A DNA stretch of 7,571 bases from an uncultured Actinomycetes bacterium (GTDB lineage Bacteria; Actinomycetota; Actinomycetes; Nanopelagicales; Nanopelagicaceae): NCBI GenBank assembly GCA_903839585.1, contig CAIMCU010000189.1:1-7571 (forward strand), written 5' to 3'. Positions 1 to 6,239 of this stretch are shown one piece after another (position 1 is the first letter of the stretch; every line of letters begins with the position of its first letter). The translations under genes and the position numbers were made by a program. The notes under the pieces were generated by a model. It searched no databases, was not told where the DNA came from, and worked only from the letters and a program-made list of their open reading frames with translations.

Positions 1-228
1 CTTTCAGTTATCTTGATGTTTATCGGGGTCAAGTTGATCATGACCTACCTTCATGAAACTTGGAGCGAGATTCCTAAGATTCCTACTCTTATGAGCCTGG
101 CAGTAATCGGAGCTATTTTGGTTGTCTCAACAGTGGCAAGTTTGATCAAGGTCAAGAAGGATCCGACTGTGCATGCTCATGCTGGTCGAGTTACCTCCGG
201 ACATGATTCAGATAAGAGCGCCTCATAG
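1..228 (+). CDS. TerC-family integral membrane protein, C-terminal end (partial)
   Basis: The frame is open from the first base of the window, so the 5' part of the gene lies outside. The visible 75 residues begin LSVILMFIGVKLIM and continue through TYLHE, then IPTLMSLAVIGAILVVSTVASLIK, a hydrophobic membrane segment of about 20 residues, and end in a hydrophilic tail rich in Lys, His, Asp and Ser. FIGxK-x-YLHE followed by a last helix ending VASLIK is the usual C-terminal pattern of TerC/Alx-type proteins. These are multi-pass membrane proteins linked to metal-ion export (manganese in several species) and tellurium resistance. The internal TTG and ATG codons at 13 and 16 are not the true start. 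Family assignment rests only on this terminal segment. No terminator is visible after the stop, and the next gene begins 15 bases later. Confidence 0.72.
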   Translation, partial: LSVILMFIGVKLIMTYLHETWSEIPKIPTLMSLAVIGAILVVSTVASLIKVKKDPTVHAHAGRVTSGHDSDKSAS

Positions 229-231
229 TCA

Positions 232-243
232 TAAGATTTACCA
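232..243 (+). promoter_or_regulatory. Candidate leaderless promoter of the SRPBCC gene
   Basis: TAAGAT at 232-237 fits the actinobacterial -10 consensus TANNNT and lies exactly 6 nt before the ATG at 244. There is no purine-rich Shine-Dalgarno in the intervening bases. This geometry would place the transcription start on the A of ATG. No good -35 is visible (TTCAGA at 207-212 is a weak match at 19-nt spacing). The element overlaps the 3' end region of the upstream TerC gene. Confidence 0.45.
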
Positions 244-726
244 ATGAGCGCTGAAAAGGTTCGATCAGAGATTCTTGATACGGGTAACCCAAGGATCAAG
301 TCGGCAAGGATCATCATTGATGCTCGGCCTGAATATATCTTTTCGATTCTCAGCGATCCGCGACGTCATTTAGAGTTCGACGGAACTTCAACCATTACCG
401 CAAGCATCAGTGGACCTAAGGAGTTAGTGCTTGGCTCTAAGTTTGGGATGAAGATGCATTTGGGTATGGATTACAGAATTCTCAATACAGTAGTTGAGTA
501 TAAGAAGAATGAGCTAATCGCTTGGCGGCACTTTGGTCGATGGAGATGGCGCTATGAGCTGGTAGAACTTGGAGATGGAAGAACTCAAGTTACCGAAACC
601 TTTGATGGCTCATACGCCCCCGAGGCTGCGCAACTTTGGCTGAACTTCCGTAAGGCCTATCCATGGACTCAGTTAGCTGTTGCAAAGAGTTTGGTGCGCC
701 TGAAGGAGCTGGCTGAAAAACCATAA
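244..726 (+). CDS. SRPBCC (START/Bet v1-like) domain protein
   Basis: This 160-residue soluble protein looks like a member of the SRPBCC superfamily (polyketide cyclase/dehydrase-type ligand-binding fold). After about 18 variable residues, a first strand runs through SARIIIDARPEYIFSILSDP, which is typical of the superfamily opening: a beta strand, then a helix starting x-P-E-x-[IV]-[FW]. There follow R-H-L-E-F-D-G, a beta-rich centre, LIAWRHFGRWRWRYELVEL and TQVTETFDGS, and a long C-terminal helix from about residue 137 to 158. Such proteins bind hydrophobic small molecules in a cavity closed by the last helix; the ligand cannot be told from sequence. No signal peptide or membrane segment is present, so it is probably cytosolic. 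The ATG at 244 is chosen because a -10-like hexamer lies 6 nt upstream. The gene is co-directional with the next, 59 bases away. Confidence 0.75.
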   Translation: MSAEKVRSEILDTGNPRIKSARIIIDARPEYIFSILSDPRRHLEFDGTSTITASISGPKELVLGSKFGMKMHLGMDYRILNTVVEYKKNELIAWRHFGRWRWRYELVELGDGRTQVTETFDGSYAPEAAQLWLNFRKAYPWTQLAVAKSLVRLKELAEKP

Positions 727-773
727 CTTAACTCATGCTCTAGAACTGTTCATAAAATAGGTAAAGGTTCCGT

Positions 774-785
774 TAAACTTCTCAT
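774..785 (+). promoter_or_regulatory. Candidate leaderless promoter of the YCII-domain gene
   Basis: TAAACT at 774-779 matches TANNNT and is exactly 6 nt before the GTG at 786, with no Shine-Dalgarno between. A second A/T-rich hexamer, TAAAAT at 753-758, could be an alternative -10 giving a 5' leader of roughly 20 nt. A short GAAC-T-GTTC inverted repeat (743-751) lies just upstream; no convincing -35 is seen. Confidence 0.4.
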
Positions 786-1109
786 GTGAAGTTCTTGATT
801 TCAGTTATCGATGACCGCTCTGAATCTGGTACGCCAGAGGAGATGGTCGAGATTGATAGGTTCAACGAGAAGCTTCGGGCTAACTCACACTGGATTTTTG
901 CATGGGGTCTTCAATCCCCCGAGACAGCGACGGTTATAGATAATCGAAACGGCGCCAATGTGAGCACTGGTGAGCCATTCTTTGCAGCAAAGGAGAACTT
1001 CAGCGGACTCTGGATCATAGAAGCAGAAAATGTGGACGTCGCTCAGTCACTTGCATTTGAAGCATCAAAGGCTTGCAATAGAAAGGTCGAACTTCGCCCG
1101 TTGCATTAG
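786..1109 (+). CDS. YCII/DGPF-domain small protein
   Basis: This 107-residue protein has the shape of the YCII-related (DGPF) family. It opens with the strand MKFLISVIDD and has a helix EEMVEIDRFNEKLRANSHWIFAWGL ending in the usual W/L-x-G-L turn. It continues with the strand pair around TVIDNRNGANVSTGEPFFAAKENFSGLWIIEAENVDVAQSLAFEA and ends in VELRPLH, which resembles the family ending VE[VI]RPL. The fold is a ferredoxin-like alpha-beta dimer. In Actinobacteria these proteins are often found with sigma factors or small-molecule enzymes, but no single reaction is established for the family. The start is a GTG; an out-of-frame ATG two bases upstream is followed at once by TGA. The gene converges on the nitroreductase and overlaps it by 4 bases (TTAG, 1106-1109), leaving no room for a terminator. 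Confidence 0.78.
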   Translation: MKFLISVIDDRSESGTPEEMVEIDRFNEKLRANSHWIFAWGLQSPETATVIDNRNGANVSTGEPFFAAKENFSGLWIIEAENVDVAQSLAFEASKACNRKVELRPLH

Positions 1110-1864
1110 GCAGATGTTGAACGTGGTGAAACAGTAATCTCATTCGCCGCAATGCGGTGTGACTTAAAGCTATTGGCTGGTGCATCACTTGGATAACCGA
1201 TCGCTAGGCCGCACAGGAGTCTGTAATTCTTGGGAACATCAAACTCTTTACGGACAACGTCATCCCAGATCGATACAGCGCCTTGTGCACATGTTCCAAG
1301 TCCTCTAGCGTGCGCTGAGAGCATTAAGTTCTCCATCATCAATCCGGCATCGCTTGCCGAAAAGATCCCCAAACTCTTATGTATGTAAATGAAGAGCTCA
1401 GTTGGTGCACCGTAGAACTCATAGTTGGTAGCCCACCATTTATCTCGGGCATCCTTGTTTTCTCGGCTAATTCCCATGCTTCCCAGCAGCTCTGCGCCCA
1501 GTCTCATAGAGCGCGGCTTTAAATCCTTTGAGTATGGCTTTCCAACCAACCTATTACTTGTTGGAAGACCGTACCGGGTGAGCAGTAAAGTGATTTTTCC
1601 GAGCAACCCTTTGCGCAGATTCTTAGAGACATTTGCCCAGCGATTTAGGAACTCTTTACTGATTCTCTCCTTAACCTCTCCTTCAGCTATCGCTACTAAG
1701 AATGGACGAGTATTGGACCAACTTGGCGCTGTCATCGCATCTTCGAGAACCTCATTAAGTAAATCTCGAGGAATGGGATTGGAGAGAAAGTCTCTTGTTG
1801 ATCTTCTCGACGCCAAGAATTGAGAGATTTGAGTGGGTGAGAGCTCTGGTTTCGCTGAATTCAT
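1106..1864 (-). CDS. Nitroreductase-family FMN-dependent NAD(P)H oxidoreductase
   Basis: This 252-residue protein belongs to the nitroreductase (NfsA/NfnB-like) superfamily, dimeric flavoenzymes that use FMN and NAD(P)H to reduce nitroaromatics, quinones or related acceptors. The N-terminal FMN-phosphate motif SRRSTRDF (residues 19-26) is followed by a helix and APSWSNTRPF (46-55), the second flavin-binding segment. The C-terminal half has LSAHARGLGTCAQGA (182-196), contacting the flavin, and LLCGLAIGYP (216-225), the usual penultimate strand. An insert of about 60 residues with many basic residues (about 75-140) lies between the halves; related longer nitroreductases have similar inserts. 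In APSxxNTQPW-type motifs the residue after NT is usually Gln, whereas here it is Arg53, which may alter specificity. Transcription diverges from katG across 92 bases, so shared redox control is possible but unproven. Substrate unknown. Confidence 0.88.
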   Translation of the reverse strand: MNSAKPELSPTQISQFLASRRSTRDFLSNPIPRDLLNEVLEDAMTAPSWSNTRPFLVAIAEGEVKERISKEFLNRWANVSKNLRKGLLGKITLLLTRYGLPTSNRLVGKPYSKDLKPRSMRLGAELLGSMGISRENKDARDKWWATNYEFYGAPTELFIYIHKSLGIFSASDAGLMMENLMLSAHARGLGTCAQGAVSIWDDVVRKEFDVPKNYRLLCGLAIGYPSDAPANSFKSHRIAANEITVSPRSTSA

Positions 1865-1870
1865 GTGCTC

Positions 1871-1900
1871 ACCCTATGTGTTCAGGCTGAACTTGGTCGA
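1871..1900 (-). promoter_or_regulatory. Candidate promoter of the nitroreductase gene
   Basis: Read on the minus strand, TCGACC (1900-1895, four of six matches to TTGACA) and TAGGGT (1876-1871, fits TANNNT) are separated by 18 bases. The -10 ends exactly 6 nt before the ATG at 1864, which suggests a leaderless message. The AGGG inside the -10 could also serve as a weak Shine-Dalgarno if transcription starts further upstream. Confidence 0.45.
1880..1892. promoter_or_regulatory. Perfect 13-bp palindrome, candidate operator
   Basis: GTTCAG-G-CTGAAC is a perfect 6-1-6 inverted repeat. It lies inside the 18-base spacer between the proposed -35 and -10 of the nitroreductase promoter, the placement used by MerR-type activators and by many repressors. 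It is also about 65 bases upstream of the katG start, so it could affect both divergent genes. It does not match the actinobacterial LexA box (GAAC-N4-GTTC). The binding protein is unknown. Confidence 0.45.
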
Positions 1901-1921
1901 GCAGCCATGTAAGTGCGTTGG

Positions 1922-1950
1922 TAGAGTTTGAGAGTCTAAAGAGAGCGGAG
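1922..1950 (+). promoter_or_regulatory. katG leader: possible -10 and Shine-Dalgarno
   Basis: GGAG at 1947-1950 lies 6 bases before the katG ATG and is a credible Shine-Dalgarno that decides the start. TAGAGT at 1922-1927 fits a TANNNT -10 and would give a leader of about 20-25 nt, but no -35 at normal spacing is evident. A short imperfect inverted repeat (TTTGAGA-G-TCTAAA, 1927-1940) overlaps this segment. No furA gene is adjacent to katG. Confidence 0.4.
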
Positions 1951-1953
1951 TAA

Positions 1954-4112
<2,159 letters not shown>

Positions 4113-4113
<1 letters not shown>

Positions 4114-4128
4114 ACTCTCCTCAGAGTT
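4113..4128 (+). terminator. Weak hairpin after katG, possible terminator
   Basis: AACTCT (4113-4118) and AGAGTT (4123-4128) form a 6-bp stem with a CCTC loop, starting at the katG stop codon. It has no following T-run, so it is not a classic intrinsic terminator. It may stabilise the 3' end or only attenuate. katG transcription may therefore continue into uppP. Confidence 0.3.
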
Positions 4129-4163
4129 CAACGATCACCCGGGCTAGTGGGTAAAGAGCGAGA

Positions 4164-4168
4164 GGGAG
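4164..4168 (+). promoter_or_regulatory. Shine-Dalgarno deciding the uppP GTG start
   Basis: GGGAG within a purine-rich run (AGAGGGAGAG) lies 6 bases before the GTG at 4175, supporting that non-ATG start. The first UppP helix begins at once after it. Confidence 0.6.
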
Positions 4169-4174
4169 AGCACA

Positions 4175-5011
4175 GTGCTTGATGCAATCCTCTTGGGGGT
4201 TATTCAGGGTCTTACTGAGTTCCTGCCTATCTCATCGAGTGCGCATATCCGCATAGCTGGGGAGTTTCTTCCAGGTGCCCAAGATCCTGGCGCTCGCTTT
4301 ACCGCCATAACTCAAATTGGAACTGAGTTGGCTGTTCTTTTCTTTTTCAGAAAAGAAATAGCCCGCATAGTGAAAGCCTGGTTTAGGCAGGTTGTTTTGC
4401 GAAAAGAGTTGGCTGCATCTGAAAAATCAGATGCGCGCTTAGGTTGGCTTATTGCACTTGGCAGTCTGCCGATTGTGGCTCTTGGTTACCTAGGACAGGA
4501 TTTAATTCGCAACAACCTTCGTTCATTGTGGATCGTTGCTTCTATGCTCATAGTGTTTGGCATAGTTTTGGGAGCCGCAGATCGTTTTGGCGGCAAACTC
4601 CGAGAGTTGAACTCACTTTCTAATCGAGATGGTGTTCTCTATGGATTTGCGCAATCCCTAGCGCTCATACCCGGAGTCTCACGCTCTGGTGCCACGATTG
4701 CTATGGGTAGAGCACTGGGTTACTCACGCGATGCCGCACTTCGTTACTCATTTCTACTAGCCATTCCTGCTGTATTTGGAAGTGGCATCTATGAGCTAAG
4801 TGATGCGCTTGCGACTCAAGGCGCACCATCTGCTTTTTCACTAGGTGAAACCTTTATAGCAACCTGTGTTGCTTTTGTTATTGGATATGCGGTCATTGCT
4901 TGGCTTTTAAAATTTGTAGCCACCAAGAGCTTTATGCCCTTCATAATTTATAGAATCGCTCTAGGTACACTCATTTTGGCCTTGTTAGCAGGTGGGGTCA
5001 TACAAGCATGA
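4175..5011 (+). CDS. uppP: Undecaprenyl-diphosphatase UppP (BacA family)
   Basis: This integral membrane phosphatase dephosphorylates undecaprenyl pyrophosphate to the lipid carrier used in peptidoglycan and other envelope polymers; overexpression gives bacitracin resistance in many bacteria. Both signature motifs are present. The first is QGLTEFLPISSSAH (11-24), containing the (E/Q)xxxE pair as Gln11 and Glu15, with His24. The second is IPGVSRSGAT (165-174), with the catalytic-region Arg170. Several hydrophobic helices are visible, including residues about 45-60, 88-106, 117-135, 190-205, 223-246 and 255-275. The length, 278 residues, is typical. The GTG start is backed by a GGGAG Shine-Dalgarno, and the membrane helix with motif 1 begins within a few residues. 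The gene sits 61 bases after katG and overlaps the next gene by four bases (ATGA), which suggests translational coupling with it. Confidence 0.96.
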   Translation: MLDAILLGVIQGLTEFLPISSSAHIRIAGEFLPGAQDPGARFTAITQIGTELAVLFFFRKEIARIVKAWFRQVVLRKELAASEKSDARLGWLIALGSLPIVALGYLGQDLIRNNLRSLWIVASMLIVFGIVLGAADRFGGKLRELNSLSNRDGVLYGFAQSLALIPGVSRSGATIAMGRALGYSRDAALRYSFLLAIPAVFGSGIYELSDALATQGAPSAFSLGETFIATCVAFVIGYAVIAWLLKFVATKSFMPFIIYRIALGTLILALLAGGVIQA

Positions 5012-5580
5012 GTCAGGCAGCGGTTTCCTCCCACCTGAAGAAGTTTCTTCCCCCGCAAAGAACCGTGCTGCAGGATCTGCGAGAAGAGATAGAGAAATCC
5101 CTTCCCTTTGCCGAGCAGGTTATTAAGTATGGCATTCCAACTTTTACTATCTCTGACGTACCAGTTATTGGATTCGATGGATACAAAAAGCACAACAGCA
5201 TTTTTCCTTATAGCGGCTCTTTTACTCAACGATTATCGGTTGAGCTGAAGATGTACGAGCAAACAAAGGGATCGATTCACTTTGATGTCGCCAAGAGCTT
5301 TCCAAAGTCATTGCTACGTAAAATCCTCAAAGAACGCATCTCTCAGATAAATGATTCTTACCCTAAAAAGAGTGGCGAGTTTCTTGAGTTTTATGACAAC
5401 GGGGCTCTCAAAGCAAAGGGAAGATATAAGAACGGAAAACTGCATGGATCTTGGCAGTGGTTTCGTCGCACTGGAGTGATTATGCGCTCAGGGAGCTTCA
5501 AAGATGGAGTTCAAAGCGGAACCTGGATTACCTATGATGTCAAAGGGAAAATCTACAAGGAAACGAAGTTTAAGAGTTAA
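5008..5580 (+). CDS. DUF1801 domain protein with C-terminal MORN-like repeats
   Basis: This 190-residue protein has two parts. Residues about 10-118 resemble DUF1801 (the YdhG/YdeI-like fold related to CyaY/YjbR proteins): FAEQVIKYGIPTF, then KHNSIFPYSGSF, and a C-terminal helix SLLRKILKERISQI. Residues 123-190 hold three copies of a 24-residue unit starting at Gly123, Gly147 and Gly171. Each begins G-x-[FW]-x-x-[FY]-x-x-x-G, as in MORN-variant repeats found in YwqK-type proteins; the last copy is short. No signal peptide or membrane segment is seen, so it is probably cytosolic. DUF1801 proteins have no firmly assigned reaction, and the repeat tail may bind a protein or lipid. The ATG overlaps the uppP stop (ATGA), and a G-rich GGTGGGG lies about 10 bases upstream, so it is probably co-translated with uppP. 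It converges on another DUF1801 protein and overlaps it by 11 bases. Function not known. Confidence 0.75.
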   Translation: MSQAAVSSHLKKFLPPQRTVLQDLREEIEKSLPFAEQVIKYGIPTFTISDVPVIGFDGYKKHNSIFPYSGSFTQRLSVELKMYEQTKGSIHFDVAKSFPKSLLRKILKERISQINDSYPKKSGEFLEFYDNGALKAKGRYKNGKLHGSWQWFRRTGVIMRSGSFKDGVQSGTWITYDVKGKIYKETKFKS

Positions 5581-6127
5581 CTTCCTTGAGTCTCTCACGA
5601 GCCATGGCTTGAAGTAGTTTTACATCAACCTCCCAATTATTGGGCACGCCAATCGTTTTCTTCTTTACATCCAAATCCTTCATCCGTGGTTTGAACTTTT
5701 CCAGTACCTCCTGGCTCCACGGCGCAAAAAGAATATGGTTCTTAGAAGCCGAGGCACCAAAGACATAATCTTTTCCTAAACGCAGCATCGGCTGATTCCA
5801 GGCAATAACGAGCTCTAACTCTGGGTACTTAGAGGTAATCGCTTTGAAAATTGCCTTCATCGTCTTGGCTTGCTCGGGTGAAATGGTTTTAAAAAAGTCC
5901 GCAGGTTTTTCAAATCGCTTTGAAGATACTGATCCTCGTGAATACATCACGAGTGCGTTGGCATGTGCCTGGCTAAAGCCGTAGTTCTCGCGAAGGTAGG
6001 CGACCTGCTGTGGGTACTTCTGGCCATCTAGCTCTTTCATGACCTTGAACCAGTAAGCCATCTTTTCGCCGTACTTTTTCTCTATTGCAGGGAAGTGTTT
6101 CTCTCGACTGCCCTCGGCCACGCTCAT
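5570..6127 (-). CDS. DUF4287-DUF1801 two-domain protein
   Basis: With the start at 6127 the product has 185 residues. Residues about 5-65 match DUF4287: HFPAIEKKYGEKMAYWFKVM, then QQVAYLRENYGFSQAHANALVMYSRG, where the YGxxxxHANA-like segment is characteristic. Residues about 85-182 match DUF1801: PELELVIAWNQPML, KNHILFAPWS, KTIGVPNNWEVDVKLLQAMARERLKEV. This combination is common in Actinobacteria and Bacteroidetes but has no established biochemical role. I prefer ATG 6127 over the longer ATG at 6151 for two reasons: a TATTCT hexamer lies exactly 6 nt before 6127, and the extra eight residues (MALIYSCH) look unlike the family. The upstream ATG also has no well-spaced Shine-Dalgarno. The stop overlaps the convergent DUF1801/MORN gene by 11 bases. 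Confidence 0.82.
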   Translation of the reverse strand: MSVAEGSREKHFPAIEKKYGEKMAYWFKVMKELDGQKYPQQVAYLRENYGFSQAHANALVMYSRGSVSSKRFEKPADFFKTISPEQAKTMKAIFKAITSKYPELELVIAWNQPMLRLGKDYVFGASASKNHILFAPWSQEVLEKFKPRMKDLDVKKKTIGVPNNWEVDVKLLQAMARERLKEVNS

Positions 6128-6139
6128 GTGGCAAGAATA
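6128..6139 (-). promoter_or_regulatory. Candidate leaderless promoter of the DUF4287-DUF1801 gene
   Basis: On the minus strand TATTCT (6139-6134) fits TANNNT and lies exactly 6 nt before the ATG at 6127, with no Shine-Dalgarno between. If transcription starts on that A, the upstream ATG at 6151 would lie outside the message. No good -35 is visible. Confidence 0.45.
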
Positions 6140-6203
6140 TATGAGTGCCATCCCGCTTTTGAGCTCTTCTTATCTAGGGGTAGCCGGAGTAGCGTCCAAA
6201 CGT

Positions 6204-6223
6204 TAGGCCACGTGGGTGACCTA
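6204..6223 (+). promoter_or_regulatory. Inverted repeat upstream of aldehyde dehydrogenase
   Basis: TAGGCCAC (6204-6211) and GTGACCTA (6216-6223) are complementary at seven of eight positions around a GTGG loop. The flanking CG at 6201-6202 and 6224-6225 could extend the stem with one bulged T. A nested 8-bp perfect palindrome, CCACGTGG (6208-6215), sits in the centre. The element ends 5 bases before the AGGAG ribosome site, so it could be a DNA operator or an mRNA hairpin acting on translation. The regulator is unknown. Confidence 0.4.
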
Positions 6224-6228
6224 CGCAT

Positions 6229-6233
6229 AGGAG
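6229..6233 (+). promoter_or_regulatory. Shine-Dalgarno deciding the aldehyde dehydrogenase start
   Basis: AGGAG ends 6 bases before the ATG at 6240 but directly abuts the in-frame ATG at 6234. The spacing favours 6240, giving an N-terminus of [12 protein letters not shown] as in related enzymes. Confidence 0.7.
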
Positions 6234-6239
6234 ATGAAA

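Noticed and set aside
1177..1191. 15-base exact match CTGGTGCATCACTTG also present at 3503-3517
   Set aside because: It lies in two unrelated coding regions (antisense in one), has no flanking similarity and no further copies seen; chance similarity of common codons is the simplest explanation.
1425..1823. 132-residue + strand open frame opposite the nitroreductase
   Set aside because: It is a shadow frame: the minus-strand nitroreductase has all family motifs, while this translation is Ser/Leu/Arg-rich with no motif.
1880..1892. The palindrome as an SOS/LexA box
   Set aside because: The arms are GTTC-N5-GAAC, whereas the actinobacterial LexA site is GAAC-N4-GTTC, so orientation and spacing do not fit.
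4136..4152. ACCC...GGGT and CCCGGG symmetry between katG and uppP as a second terminator
   Set aside because: The stem is only 4 bp, the alternatives exclude each other and there is no T-run; too weak to call.
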